A stretch of 64,000 nucleotides of DNA. Source: Cytophagales bacterium. Its GTDB lineage: Bacteria > Bacteroidota > Bacteroidia > Cytophagales > 172606-1. The stretch is from contig JAUJMU010000005.1 of the NCBI GenBank assembly GCA_030446715.1, positions 424,542 through 488,541 of the forward strand. The letters are read 5' to 3'. The notes beneath the pieces were generated by a model. The model ran no database searches, was not told where the DNA came from, and was given only the letters and a program-made list of their open reading frames with translations. Both the position numbers and the translations under genes were made by a program. This document shows positions 9,145 through 19,312 of this stretch, piece by piece. Position 1 is the first letter of the stretch. Each line of letters opens with the position of its first letter.

Positions 9145-10746
9145 GTGTCGGAGCATACAGTAGATTTTCAGCTTGCTTTTGAAGCCTTGCCCGGCAGTTT
9201 TCTCTTGCTGGCCCCTGATGCGCCGCACTACACCATTCTGGGCATCAGTGATGAAATGCTGCGCCGGAGCGGCCGCCGGCGGCAAGATATAGTGGGCGAA
9301 GGGGTCTTTGAAGTCTTTCCGGAAAACCCGGCTGCCCCCTCGGCTAACGGCCCGGCCAGCCTGAGAAGCTCCCTCGGGGAGGCAATTTTTACCAGACAAC
9401 CGAGTCAAATGCCCCTGGTGCGCTACGACATACCCGATGGGCAGGGAAACTTCCGGGTCCGCTACTGGTTGTCCAACAACAAGCCCGTACTGAGTCCGTC
9501 CGGGGAGGTGCTGTTTCTGCTTCATTCGACTGAGGAAGTAACCGAAGCCGTGGTAGCCCGGCAGAAGATGCAGGAAAGTGAAGAACGATTCCGGACGCTG
9601 GTGGAGCAGGCTCCCGTGGCCATTGCCCTGACCCGTGGCTCTGAGCTTATTATGGAAACTATCAATGCCCCTATGCTGCCCATTATTGGCAGGGAGCACG
9701 CCGGCGGGGTGGTGGGTAAAAGCCTCGTTGAGGTACTACCCGAGCTCCAGGACCAGCCGGTGCTGGACCTGATCCGGCGGGTGTACCGGACGGGGGAACC
9801 CTATCAGGGACTGGAAATACCCGCATCGCTGCGGATGGGAGGCCAACTCCGGCAGGGGTACTACAACCTTTCTTACACCCCACTACGGGAAAACGGGCAT
9901 ATCACCGGCGTGATCCACCTGGCCGTGGAAGCCACCGGTCAGGTGCTGGCCCGTAAGCAGACTGAGCAAAGTGAACGACAGGCTCAGTTTCTGGCTCAGG
10001 AACTGGCCGCGGCCAACGAGGAACTGCGGGCCGCTAACGAGGAGATCCAGTCTACTAACGAGGAACTCACGCGTACCAACCAGGAACTAGACCAGTACGT
10101 CTACAAAGTTTCCCACGACATCCGTTCCCCGGTGGCCTCCATCTTAGGGCTGCTCGGGTTAATCGGACAGGAAAATGTTTCCTCTCAGGTAAGAGCCTAC
10201 CTGGATCTAATTGAAAACCGGATCAGTAAACTCGACGAGTTCATCACCTCTGTACTGGCCCATTCGCGCAGTGTCAACACGGAGATCACCGCGGCGCCCA
10301 TTGACTTTGATCGTATTCTGGATCAGTGCCTGGATGAACTGCAACATTACCCGGACCGGGACCGCCTGCGGGTAGATCGGCAGTTGCCTGGGCCGGACGT
10401 CTTCTGGGGAGATGGGCTCCGGTTGCAGATCCTGCTGAAGAACCTGCTTTCCAATGCCATCAAGTACCGAAACCCGGAGCGGGACAGTTTTCTTTCCGTC
10501 CGGGCGGTAGTCACCCCCGCCAAAGCCGTGCTGGTGCTGGAAGACAATGGGCAGGGCATTTCCGCCCCTTACGTGGACAAGGTATTCGGCATGTTCTTTC
10601 GGGCTACTGAGCAATCGGACGGCTCCGGGCTTGGGCTTTATATTGTCAAACAGGCCGCAGAGAAGATGGGCGGCTCGGTCAGCCTCACCAGCCAGGCAGG
10701 CAGGGGCACTATTTTTACCATTACCTTACCGAACCAAAAGCCCTGA
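9145..10746 (+). CDS. PAS-PAS sensor histidine kinase
   Basis: 533 residues with a GTG start; an in-frame TAA lies 15 bases upstream, so no ATG start further up is possible. Two PAS domains (about 8-130 and 145-270) are followed by a coiled-coil linker with repeated N.EL/N.EI units (AANEELRAANEEIQSTNEEL), typical of CheR/kinase linkers. The core has His324 in KVSHDIRSPVAS, NAIKYRNPE, LEDNGQGISAPY and GSGLGLYIVKQ. The second PAS is strikingly like PAS 3 and 4 of the large kinase upstream (LLDLIRRVYRTGEPYQGLEI against RRVYETGE), pointing to domain duplication within the cluster. Probably cytosolic. Confidence 0.9.
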   Translation: MSEHTVDFQLAFEALPGSFLLLAPDAPHYTILGISDEMLRRSGRRRQDIVGEGVFEVFPENPAAPSANGPASLRSSLGEAIFTRQPSQMPLVRYDIPDGQGNFRVRYWLSNNKPVLSPSGEVLFLLHSTEEVTEAVVARQKMQESEERFRTLVEQAPVAIALTRGSELIMETINAPMLPIIGREHAGGVVGKSLVEVLPELQDQPVLDLIRRVYRTGEPYQGLEIPASLRMGGQLRQGYYNLSYTPLRENGHITGVIHLAVEATGQVLARKQTEQSERQAQFLAQELAAANEELRAANEEIQSTNEELTRTNQELDQYVYKVSHDIRSPVASILGLLGLIGQENVSSQVRAYLDLIENRISKLDEFITSVLAHSRSVNTEITAAPIDFDRILDQCLDELQHYPDRDRLRVDRQLPGPDVFWGDGLRLQILLKNLLSNAIKYRNPERDSFLSVRAVVTPAKAVLVLEDNGQGISAPYVDKVFGMFFRATEQSDGSGLGLYIVKQAAEKMGGSVSLTSQAGRGTIFTITLPNQKP

Positions 10747-11002
10747 AGGCCAATTCTAAACCGGAGTTCTAACCTGAAAATGAAGGGCGGGAAAAGAGCA
10801 GATTTCGATCACCAAAATCGTCACTCAGAACGTTGATTTCTTGAAATCAAAAGGGCATATCTGTCTGATTTCTTTCCTTCAAGGTCTCCTTCGATGCTAA
10901 GTGGATTAAAGCGTATAATTTCAGAGGCGTCTACAACCTTCCTTCTGCATTTATGAGCGGAAGCTCCCAAGCTACAACACTTATTATTCATGATTTATGA
11001 CA

Positions 11003-11512
11003 TTAGACGGAAATGTCCTGTTTGGTTGCCCGTAGTACAGATTCTGCTTTCAATGAAAAAATCAGTTCATTTACAGCAGTGTAAATGGCATACGGCAGCA
11101 TGAATGTACCAATAAAGACACTCATCCCGAGCCTCAGCACCAGATATATTCCGTGCCATTCGGGACTGAACCAAACAATCCTTGACCTATTGTCCTGTTT
11201 CGATTTTAAGTACCTCCACCCGGCAATTGTGCCCGGCCGAAATAGCTCCCATGAGCATGAAATAAACAACTCTTCCTTTTTCTACCTGAGCATAGGGATT
11301 GCCATGCGTAAAAAGCATCCGCCCAGGAAGAAGGCAAGCGTAAGGCTGATGAGCACTCCAATTGCCTGTTGTTTTTGCCGCGAAAACCGCCAAGAGCACA
11401 AGGTGTGCATAGAGAGATTCCACGTATTTGCACAAGGTTGACACAAGCCCTTGCCGCAATCATTGCACGATTGAACAGCGGGTTGGACATTGGGATGATT
11501 GGCGCACCTCAT
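11003..11512 (-). pseudogene. zinc-ribbon membrane protein, frameshifted
   Basis: The reading starts at the ATG at 11512 (MRCANHPNVQPAVQSCNDCG) and moves through three frames to the stop at 11003. The N-terminus has the paired-Cys pattern C..H......C..C...LC..C found in B-box-like proteins of Bacteroidota that join a zinc ribbon to membrane helices. Hydrophobic stretches follow: AIGVLISLTLAFFLGGCFL, YFMLMGAISAG and VLRLGMSVFIGTFMLPYAIY. Frame changes fall near 11280 and 11215. Whether it is a dead gene or mis-sequenced cannot be told. Function is unknown. It is the leftmost gene on this strand after the conjugation operon. Confidence 0.5.
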
Positions 11513-11531
11513 AACAGTTGTTAAAGTGGTA

Positions 11532-12120
11532 TCAGATGAATTTGTGTATTGATGGATAAGGGTTGTACGGGAGAGGACATTGTACCTGCTCATTCACCCG
11601 ACTACCAATCCGGACATCGAATTTACCTTCACTTACCCCGATAGTACCCCTGCCAGCCCCGTCCGTGAATGTACCGGAGAAGGTGCCTGTATAATGGCCG
11701 TTTTCTACTCTGGTAAAGGTGAACGTAACAGGACCTCTGCCCAGAAAAGTAATCCGGTTCGTAGCAGGGTCAGTTCTTTCCATCATTGGCGTTTTTTCGG
11801 CGGCCGGATTCTGATTGATCAAACACGTAGGTACCGGGTGCGGTAACATCATAGAGATAAAAGTGCAGGGTCGTCTGACCAAGGTCACGCCGGGATTGAA
11901 CCATTACGTGGGCATCATCGGTGGAACCGGCGGGCCGTTGCTGCACCAGAAACCCGGTAGCTTCCCACGGATCTCCGTTCAGTTTCGCCGACAGCGTCAT
12001 CCTGTTATCAGACGCCGGATCAGGGTCGTCTTTCTGACGATTACAGCAACTGCTCAGCCAAAAGCTATTTATCACTGAAAGTAACAGGAATAAACCGGTA
12101 ATTTTTGGCGACTTTTTCAT
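11532..12120 (-). pseudogene. lipoprotein of DUF6252-like type, frameshifted
   Basis: Starts MKKSPKITGLFLLL with a lipobox-like LSSCCNRQ, so it would be exported and lipid-anchored. The body reads SAKLNGDPWEATGF, YVFDQSE and then, in another frame, NQNPAAEKTPMMERTDPATN and GHYTGTFSGTFTDGAGRGT. This layout (small beta-rich lipoprotein with a 'GxxxGTFSGT' strand) is common in Bacteroidota. The shift lies near 11800-11830. About 195 residues when joined. The start at 12120 overlaps the end of the next gene upstream on this strand by 4 bases, so it may be co-transcribed with the conjugation operon. Confidence 0.55.
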
Positions 12121-13015
12121 AGTGGTTCCTTTAGCAGCTTTAATTTGCCAAAAAATATAAAGTAACCCAAGATAAAGTAGTATTCAGTACAGTGTCGTTT
12201 CTGCCATTGCTTTACGGTTGGAGTGTAGTTCTGCCGGGCCTGGTCAATCTGCTCCACCAAGCCCGTTTTCTGCGCCGCTTCTTTCATCAACCCATCAGCC
12301 TTTTGCTTCATCTCCAGCGCCTGCAGCATATAGTCATTGGCCATCTTCTGGGCTTTGATGCGTTCGCCGGTTGTCAGGCGCTGTTTTCCCTCAGTGGTCA
12401 CCTGCGCGGAGAGGTCTTCGGCAAGTCTGGTATACTCCTCCCCATCCGCTGATAAGTCATAGCGGCTGCCATTTTGCGCTTCTGCGTGGCAAGATGAAGG
12501 GCGTAGGTTTTGGCCTGCTGCTCTTTTGACGCCCTGAGGTACCCGTCAAAGGTGCCGGAAGCTTCGGGCTGGTAAGCACTCGTGCCGGCAAAAAAGATAG
12601 TCATATACCTCCCGGGCGCTTGCGATACCGGGCGGCTTGCCGGTAAGGCTACCGTATTCCTCATGAAGGGAAGGTCCGTTCCGTAGTCAACTGTGGTACC
12701 GATGCCGTACACGTTTTCAAGGATTGCGCTCAAATCGCTGATGCGGAGCTTCCGGAAGTCCGCCACGCTGTACTTTAGCTGCTCAATCTGCATTTTTAGG
12801 GCGAGCAGTGCGGTAATCTTCTCCTGGGTAGTGGTGTTTTCTCCCAGTATTTTCTGCAGATTCACTTCCTGCCCCGTCTGTTTGGCGTAATCCTGCACCC
12901 ACTTTACAATTTGCTGAACCAGTTGTTTGTTGGAGAGTCCGTCAATCACGGGAATCTGGGCCGCTGCCAGAAATGGAGTAAAGCCGACAAGGCACAGGAA
13001 AAATATCTTTTTCAT
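12117..13015 (-). pseudogene. periplasmic conjugation-associated protein A (VirB5-like position), frameshifted
   Basis: Residues 1-19 are a signal peptide (MKKIFFLCLVGFTPFLAAAQ). The rest is helical. One frame runs from 13015 to 12398; the protein continues in the next frame as TTEGKQRLTTGERIKAQKMA to 12117. The total is about 297 residues. The C-terminal part is clearly paralogous to the next gene upstream: LTTGERIKAQ here, LSTGERIEVQ there, each followed by a long charged helix. Helical, exported and encoded at the end of a Bacteroidetes tra operon, it occupies the place of VirB5/TraI-like minor pilus proteins; that role is inference. Frameshift near 12410. Confidence 0.5.
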
Positions 13016-13054
13016 AATCAGTGATTTGTGGAGGGTAAAGAACGGGGTTCTGAA

Positions 13055-14221
13055 TCAATAAAGTGCTTTCTGCACCATGCTTTCCCGCATCAGGGCATTC
13101 TGGTAGCAGGCATCTGTCCGCCGCCGGAGGAGAGATTTATGCGTAGCGTTGAGGATAATCTGATCCGCTTCCAGCTCCATGTCGAGCGACTTTTTCAGGT
13201 TGTCCAGGGCAGCGCCCTGAACTTCGATCCGCTCCCCGGTGGAGAGGCCCATCCCTTCTTTTCGGATACTGGTTTCGTAGGCTGGCACTGGGAAGATGCT
13301 GCCTATTCCGCCGAAGAGTGAGCCGAACAGGCTCAAAAGTCAAATCCGCTAACCTTTTCACCCACAAGCCGGTCAATCTCTTCCTCCTTGTCAGTAGCTG
13401 AATTGCCAAACAGGGAACCGATGGCGTTCCCGATGCCGGATAACGATTCCCGGATCTCTTTGGCCCAGCCCCCAGTAGTTGCTCCAGCCCGCCGGTGATC
13501 AGCCCCGGTCCTGCGCCTCCCAGTCCGTCCGGGAGGTCCGGAAAGATGTCACCGGTGCCGGTCAGTTCCCAGCGGCCTTCTTGTTTACCTGCTCATTGAG
13601 GTCGGCGGCTTGTTCCAGCAAATCCCCGGAGAGGGACTTCAGGGCAAGTGCGGTATGCAGGGAACGTCTGGTTACGTCCACTTCCAGTGCGTACTGCCGG
13701 AAAGCCTGCTCCCGGAGCAACTGCCCGTTTTCCGCGTAGCTACCCGGAAGGTTACCGGTAAGTTCGGAGTAGACCGAAGTACCCCCGTGGAAATAGTCGT
13801 AGAGATGGCTGCTGCTTTCTGTTCCCGGTAAACTCTCCCTGAGCACCTGGTATTCTTCCAGAATGGGTAGATCCCGGGCATAGAGTTTTCCCGTTACGGA
13901 CAGTACTTTGTCGGCAACCGAAAGAATTTCATTAAGCTTCAGGTGCCCAACCTCCCGGACCAGGCGCAATTCCTTTTTCCAGATCATCTTCAATTGCCAG
14001 CACATCCGTATGACGGCCCGGATGTTTTTGGCTTTCTTGAGGACTTCCAGCAAATGCAGGAGCTTCTGCTGTTGTACCTCCCGGTCTGCTCCATGAGCAC
14101 CCGATCGGTGATGTATTCCATGATAAGCCGGGGAATATCCGTGACCGGAAAACCCCGTACCAAACGACCGGAAGGAAAGGAGCAGCAGGCAGATATAAGG
14201 CAGAATCTTTTTCATAAACAT
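13055..14221 (-). pseudogene. periplasmic conjugation-associated protein B, frameshifted
   Basis: Begins with a signal peptide (MFMKKILPYICLLLLSFRSF) and reads intact for 219 residues to 13562. At the end of this stretch one additional A in GTAAACAAG would keep the frame open as KQEGRWELTGTGDIFPDLPDG. A second shift near 13330 leads into SLFGGIGSIFPVPAYETS and LSTGERIEVQGAALDNL, ending at 13055. The joined protein is about 385 residues, mostly helical, and paralogous at its C-terminus to the adjacent downstream gene. It lies between traM and that paralogue. The export signal and position suggest a periplasmic transfer component. Confidence 0.5.
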
Positions 14222-14947
14222 TCTGATAAGTGGAAAAGAGATAAGGGTTTATTTGGGCGGCTGTAGCTCCAGAAAGACTCTGTAGCCGTCGGAGAGATAG
14301 ACAAAGGCCTCCCGTTTTCCGGCCAGCTTCCCGCAGGGTCCCGCGGGCGATGTTTCCCGAAACTCTTGCCAGTGCACTATGGGGAATGGCACTACTCAGG
14401 GCACTGGCCGCATCGGCTAGGGCACCCGAGGCATTCCGGCGCACTTCGGTTTCGATACTGCCTTGGTCCCCGTAAGAAATGCCCGCCATCATATCGGAAT
14501 CATAGCAGTTAAAGGGAAGCGCAATGCTGCTCCCGTCCAGTCTGGCCCGAAGCCGGTGAACGTGATCCGTCCGTTGGACAGCTGGGCAAGGCCGGTGATG
14601 AGGGTGTTTACGGGTAGATGCAGTCCCTCCAGTATCACGCTTTCCAGAGTGCGGAAGGTAACTTTAGCGCCGTTCTGCACCTTATAATCTCCGTGCACTA
14701 CCGCCGGGACTATTGTTTTACCTGCCGGGTTGTCCGTGTGGCCAAAGCCGGCCTCCCCCGAGAAATGCCCGGCGGCAGAACAGCTTTCCTTCCCCAATCT
14801 TTGCCCCCTGCCTGAGCATTACTGGCCGCCGGGAGGCCTATAGCCCGGCCGGTATTGAAAGGGTCTGTATCTCTTTTTTCATCAGCATAGGGCTTAACTT
14901 CCCCGGTCCGGTGCCGAAGGCCGGAAGCGGCAGCCGGCTTAACATAA

Positions 14948-15978
14948 CGTGAACTATGGATTAAAAAAGGGAATAGTTAAGCGGCCCTGTTATGGTTGGC
15001 TTGGTGATTAGGGATGAAAATAGCGGGTTTATGCTCAAGGAACTGGTAAGCAATTAAAGCACCGGCAATATGAGCAAAGGCGTTCTCTGGTTTACGGTGG
15101 CGGGTGTGTTCCAGATCACATACGGATACAAGCAAGTCATTGACCGATTCGATCAAAGCTCTCTTTTTGAGATAGTGCTGATGGTCAATCAGGCTAAGGC
15201 AGTCTTGCTTGATGTTTCGCTTTGGTTTAACTACCAGGTGGAGTTTGTGCTGATAGAACCACTCGAAAAGGGAGCTGTAGTAGCCTTTGTCAGCCAGACA
15301 AATACCGCTCAATCCTGAGAGCAGCTTTTGTAAGAGGGCCTTATTGTTATCGGCCACATTGCCCGCAGTGATGGTCCAGTTAACAATTTCTCCTCGGTCA
15401 TTGATGACTAAGTGTACTTTGAAGCCATAAAACCAGCCTGTAGAAGTCTTACCTTTGCGGGCAGAGCCCCAAAAAACCCGGTGCGAATGCTCCCTTTTAA
15501 GATGGCACACTTCCAATCGTTTGGAGTCAATGATATACAAACCGGTCCTTGAGGCTTTTCAAGCAACAATGCAAAGACCACAGCCACATGAGCTTGTAAG
15601 ACCGGCTCACCAGCACTAGGAACCGCTCGTAGCTGGGGGCTTTGGGAAAATAACTCAAGTAGCTCTTTTGGATCACTTCCCGGTAGTAGTATTCAAAGCA
15701 CTTATAGCCCGATAGATGGTAAGCCGCTAGAATCGTACACACCTCCGATTCACTCAACTCCGGTACCCGAGTGGGTTGGCGGGGCTGGCCCACCTGCCGC
15801 GACTGCTGATACGCTTTGAAGCTTTTGAGCAGATCATCTACATCAATGAATAGCTCGATGAGTTTAATTTCACTAAATTGGATATGCATAAAGGGACAGG
15901 GTGAGGGTTTTGTGTTTTGGTCGATACAAAACTACTTCATCTGAAGCCCTTTATGTCTTTTTTAATCCATAGTTCACG
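14948..15978 (-). mobile_element. IS982-family insertion sequence (1031 bp) inside traM
   Basis: The ends are perfect 22-bp inverted repeats beginning CGTGAACTATGG (14948-14969 and the complement at 15957-15978). The element is flanked by a 9-bp direct repeat TTAACATAA at 14939-14947 and 15979-15987, the signature of target-site duplication. Size and transposase fit IS982. The duplication is still perfect, so the insertion is probably recent. Confidence 0.9.
14977..15889 (-). CDS. IS982 transposase, frameshifted
   Basis: The N-terminal frame (MHIQFSEIKLIELFIDVDDL, 15889 to 15527) carries the conserved region with ELSESEVCTILAAYHLSGYK and YFPKAPSYERF. The catalytic part continues from about 15545 in another frame with the DDE-type motifs YIIDSKRLEVC, GWFYGFKVHLV and LADKGYYSSLF, ending at 14977. 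Together they make about 303 residues, the usual IS982 length. The break near 15540 has no slippery heptamer, so it is a mutation or sequencing error rather than programmed frameshifting. Confidence 0.8.
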
Positions 15979-16529
15979 TTAACATAACTACCATTCGGGT
16001 GATTGCCCCTTTCGGAAAAGCCGAGCCACGGCCGGACAAATCTGTCTGGATGGCGCTACCAGACGACAGGTGGCTTCTGCGCAAAGAACCGGCCTGCCGC
16101 AGAGAATCAGCAAACAGGCTATGAAGCATGCCCGATGAAACACTGTCAGAGCCTGCCATTTCATCCTGCGCCCTGCGGCTCTCCTTTTTGCGTACGTCGT
16201 ACAGGTTTTCCCAGTCCATGACGATATAGTCCAGGGCTTTATTCTCCTCCAGCCGGGTAAGCGAGTCCCGGTGCCGGTTCTTCTCCTCCAGCTCATACAG
16301 GCGGGTAATGGTCGTTTCCCTGCCCCTGGTGGTGTCGAGTCTTTCCGCCCGGCCAGGCGGGGCAATACCCTGTATATCCCTCCGGTAGAGGAGGTTGAAC
16401 TGCCGGACAAAGTATCCGGCTACTACCAGAAGCAGGATGGCTCCAAGCCCCCAGGCCAGTCGCCTGCGTTTCTTCCCATCCCGGGCAGTGGCTCTGGTTT
16501 TCTGCACCAGATCTTCCATAACCGTTTTT

Positions 16530-17441
16530 TTACTTGCTGTCTCTGACATGGCTGGTCGGTTTAGAAGAGTAGTGCGGGAGGTATAATGCTCTGGCGATCC
16601 GGGTAGCCGGCAAGAGGCCCTTCAGGATCCGGTTGCCGTTTTCCTCCCGGATGATGATTTCAAGGTGCCCTTTCCGGGTGGAGGCAAAAGAGGGCAGCAC
16701 GTACGCCATTTGTTCCAACTGCTGAGGCCGGATTATGCTGACTGCCTCCGAATGCAGCGGATGCACCTCCCGGTGCTCCGGGTGAATTCGCCGGCGGGAC
16801 TTTTTCGGGCGGGCTTCCCGGTAGGCAAAGCTCACGTACTGCAGCCGGTAGGGGATAGAGCTGCGGTTATGCACGTTCAGGAGCAGATACACCGCTCCGC
16901 TGTCCACTGCCACTGCGGTTACCCCGAACCTGATCCGGCTCCAGGACCGGGAAAAAACCTTTCCGCTCTTCTGTTTTCTGAGCAGGTCTGTCTGGTGGGC
17001 GAAGTAAGCCCGGGTAGCCTGAGGCACTTCCTCCGTTTCTGCAGCCGGGTTGCCGGAAGCGGAATCGGCAGCAGCAGTGCGGTAATCCCGCAGCAGTTGC
17101 CGGGGAAACTGACGGTAAGCGACGTACTGTAAATAAATGGTGCCGTCAGTGGTCTGGACCAGAAGCGTTGAAAGCGGCGTATTGGCTTTGAGGGGTTTCA
17201 CGTAAAGCATATTGCCGCTCTCAATCTTTGCCGCGTAGCTTTTTGAACCAAGGTCCCAGACGGAAACCGGCCGGGGAAAGATCAGGTAGGCCGTCATCTG
17301 GGTGGACACGTAAAGGGTATCACAGCAGCCGGTGGTTTTGCCGGCGGAAGCCGGGGCTGGCTGCTCCTGGCCCCGGGTTGCAACGCTGCCGAGCAGGAGC
17401 CCGGTGACAGCGGAAGCGGCTTTCAATAATTGCATGTTCAT
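16530..17441 (-). CDS. traN: conjugative transposon protein TraN (DUF4138, VirB9-like)
   Basis: 303 residues with an N-terminal signal sequence (LLKAASAVTGLLLGSVATRG) and the DUF4138 core: MTAYLIFPRPVSVWDLGSK, then NMLYVKPLKANTP and TNLLVQ-like TLLVQTTDGTIY. The second half has the conserved VYLLLNVHNRSSIPYRLQY strand pair. Members of this family are outer-membrane-associated periplasmic parts of the Bacteroidetes conjugation channel, analogous to VirB9. The gene is intact. Its 3' end overlaps the traM start by 20 bases. Here traN precedes traM, while the classical CTnDOT order is traM then traN. Confidence 0.9.
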   Translation of the reverse strand: MNMQLLKAASAVTGLLLGSVATRGQEQPAPASAGKTTGCCDTLYVSTQMTAYLIFPRPVSVWDLGSKSYAAKIESGNMLYVKPLKANTPLSTLLVQTTDGTIYLQYVAYRQFPRQLLRDYRTAAADSASGNPAAETEEVPQATRAYFAHQTDLLRKQKSGKVFSRSWSRIRFGVTAVAVDSGAVYLLLNVHNRSSIPYRLQYVSFAYREARPKKSRRRIHPEHREVHPLHSEAVSIIRPQQLEQMAYVLPSFASTRKGHLEIIIREENGNRILKGLLPATRIARALYLPHYSSKPTSHVRDSK

Positions 17442-17477
17442 GTACAGCGGGTATTGTATTGAATTAAAATGGGAAGG

Positions 17478-18119
17478 CTACTGTGACGCGGGACGGTAGG
17501 CCTTGTAATCAAATGCGGTAATAAGCAGGCCGAAAGGATTAGCGTCCGAACGGTGCGTCCGGACCATCTCAAAGTCCGCCGCAACCGGAATAATCTGCTG
17601 TTCCTTGTCGTAGAGGTAGCGCTGCCGGCAGTATATAGCCCCTTTGTAGGGTTCTGCACTCATGTCGATGACCACCGAGTCAATCTGGACTTCGGTGCTG
17701 CTGTTGAAACGGGTGTAGTGCTCCAGGATGCCGCCTTTCTTCATGCGGTTATACAAACGGGCACCTACCTTCTTATCGATCAGTTTCAGGGCCGAGTTGA
17801 TCCGCTCTGAGTACGTACCTGCATCGTGGGCATGCATGAGCGTCATGAACGTACGGGCGTGGTTTTTTGCCTCGTAGACAGTCGGGCGGTAGTTGCCGTG
17901 CAGCGCCGCGGCCACCGTACCCTGATCGTGCACGACGTACACCCTTTCCTCGCCGGCCCCGCGGGCGGCAAAGTAACACCAGGCCCACACGAAATTGGAG
18001 AATACCAGCAGGACTGCTGACGCAGTGGCAATCCGGCTGGTAGTCCGGAAAGCTTTGTCGAAGTTCGGGGCGGTGAGGCCCGGTGTCCCGCTGGCAGAGG
18101 CAGAAGCTGAATGGTTCAT
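17478..18119 (-). CDS. traK: conjugative transposon protein TraK (VirB8-like)
   Basis: 213 residues. The layout is a short cytoplasmic tail, one transmembrane helix (ATASAVLLVFSNFVWAWCYF, residues 31-50) and a periplasmic domain with VYEAKNHARTFMTLMHAHD, ERINSALKLIDKKVG and LYNRMKKGGILEHYTRFN. This matches Bacteroidetes TraK, a VirB8-type inner-membrane assembly factor of the type IV secretion channel. It lies 26 bases after traJ in the same operon and is intact. Confidence 0.9.
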   Translation of the reverse strand: MNHSASASASGTPGLTAPNFDKAFRTTSRIATASAVLLVFSNFVWAWCYFAARGAGEERVYVVHDQGTVAAALHGNYRPTVYEAKNHARTFMTLMHAHDAGTYSERINSALKLIDKKVGARLYNRMKKGGILEHYTRFNSSTEVQIDSVVIDMSAEPYKGAIYCRQRYLYDKEQQIIPVAADFEMVRTHRSDANPFGLLITAFDYKAYRPASQ

Positions 18120-18145
18120 AATGGAATGTGAGATGCGAAAGGAGG

Positions 18146-19312
18146 TTATACAATCTGGTATTCATCAAAACGGGGTGCCCCGACCGGCACTGTCCGGGGC
18201 TGCGGGGCGGGTGGCAATTGCCGGACGGGAATGGCAGCCGCACTGCTTCCCGACAGGGGCGGCAATGGCCCTCCTCCGGGCGGCACAATAACCGGTGAGC
18301 TCCCCCCGGGCAGGTGATTGCCGCCCGAACCGATGGCCAGCGGAGAAGGTGGGCCCGGTGGCAGCAAGCCGCCACCGCCTCCTCCGTTACCCCCGCCACT
18401 GAAGCCGGTGTAAGCGGGGACACCGGCAGCGGAACCCGCACCACTGCCTGCTTTGCCGGTGCTGATTTTCCCGGCGGCAAGCAGGCCCGTGGATACAATG
18501 CCGGCCAGTTTGCCGAAGAAGCCACCCGTAGCGGCGTAGCCCACAAAGTAGCTCGTCAGGCTGGGCACCATAAAATACATCAGCATGCACACTACGTTGA
18601 TCACCAGCGCATCCATCAGGGAAAGGGGGCTGCCACCCACCGTATCAAAGACGGCGGCGTTATAATTGTGAATGATGGAATCAAGCAGCCGGAGCGTCAC
18701 CGACCACATGTGGATCATGAACCAGCCCCGGAACCAGTGCCCGGCGATCTTTTCCATTCCCGGAAATACGGACAGGGTCAGCGACAGGGGACCCGCCACC
18801 GTCAGGAAGGCCAGGAGCATTGCCCGCAGCTTTTCGTATACCAGCCGCATGCCCATCGTAAATCCCCGTTCCACGGCGTCCATCAGCCAGTAGATAATGC
18901 CGGTCTGAAAGCCGGTTGCCCCCTGAACGTAGTTCATGATCCTGTCCGCGGGTGAAGCATCCGGATCAGGCGCAGGCTGCCCGGGCGTGATGGTGGACTG
19001 GGCAAACTCATTGAGACTCTCCATGATGCCGGTCGGCTCGGGAATGAGCCGGGCAAAACCTTCCACCGCTCCCGTCACGATGTCTAGGAGTTCGAGGTAG
19101 TTGAAGAGAACGAACCAGACGGCCACGCCGCGCAGCAGAAAGCCCGTATCCATCACCATTTCCCCGCCCGTGAATACCGCCCTGACCATTGCCACGGCTA
19201 GCCCGGCCAGCATAAAAGCCGGCACCAGAAAAAGGCAGTTGTGCAGCACGGCGTTGGTGAGCAGCTGCACCATCTGCAGAAATGAATCAGTAACGTAGCC
19301 CCAGTTGTTCAT
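18146..19312 (-). CDS. traJ: conjugative transposon protein TraJ (VirB6-like)
   Basis: 388 residues with several long hydrophobic segments: LLTNAVLHNCLFLVPAFMLA (about 18-37), GFLLRGVAVWFVLFNYLEL, MLLAFLTVAGPLSLTLSVFP and ALVINVVCMLMYFMVPSLTS. The tail is Gly/Pro-rich (GGGNGGGGGGLLPPGPP). The pattern fits TraJ, the polytopic VirB6-like channel protein of Bacteroidetes conjugative elements. The low-complexity tail is longer than I would expect for the family and may be periplasmic or cytoplasmic linker. It is intact and in tandem between traG and traK. Confidence 0.85.
   Translation of the reverse strand: MNNWGYVTDSFLQMVQLLTNAVLHNCLFLVPAFMLAGLAVAMVRAVFTGGEMVMDTGFLLRGVAVWFVLFNYLELLDIVTGAVEGFARLIPEPTGIMESLNEFAQSTITPGQPAPDPDASPADRIMNYVQGATGFQTGIIYWLMDAVERGFTMGMRLVYEKLRAMLLAFLTVAGPLSLTLSVFPGMEKIAGHWFRGWFMIHMWSVTLRLLDSIIHNYNAAVFDTVGGSPLSLMDALVINVVCMLMYFMVPSLTSYFVGYAATGGFFGKLAGIVSTGLLAAGKISTGKAGSGAGSAAGVPAYTGFSGGGNGGGGGGLLPPGPPSPLAIGSGGNHLPGGSSPVIVPPGGGPLPPLSGSSAAAIPVRQLPPAPQPRTVPVGAPRFDEYQIV

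Larger units (their letters stand above)
14249..16549 (-). pseudogene. traM: traM (VirB10-like), split by an IS982 element and frameshifted
   Basis: The N-terminal 190 residues (16549 down to 15988) show a cytoplasmic segment, one transmembrane helix (LAWGLGAILLLVVAGYFVR) and a coiled linker, as in Bacteroidetes TraM. The reading is cut by the IS982 copy at 14948-15978. Beyond it the C-terminal beta domain is recognisable in shifting frames: GKTIVPAVVHGDYKVQNGAK, FRTLESVILEGLHLPVNTL, the stretch containing GISYGDQGS, and the end AFVYLSDGYRVFLELQPPK with its stop at 14249. This is the conserved 'bypass/entry' domain of VirB10-type proteins that links inner and outer membranes in the transfer channel. 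Even without the IS, two or three frameshifts remain. Confidence 0.7.

Noticed and set aside
10833..10850. Terminator after the third kinase
   Set aside because: The palindrome TTGATTT/AAATCAA forms a short AT-rich stem without a following T-run, too weak to call.
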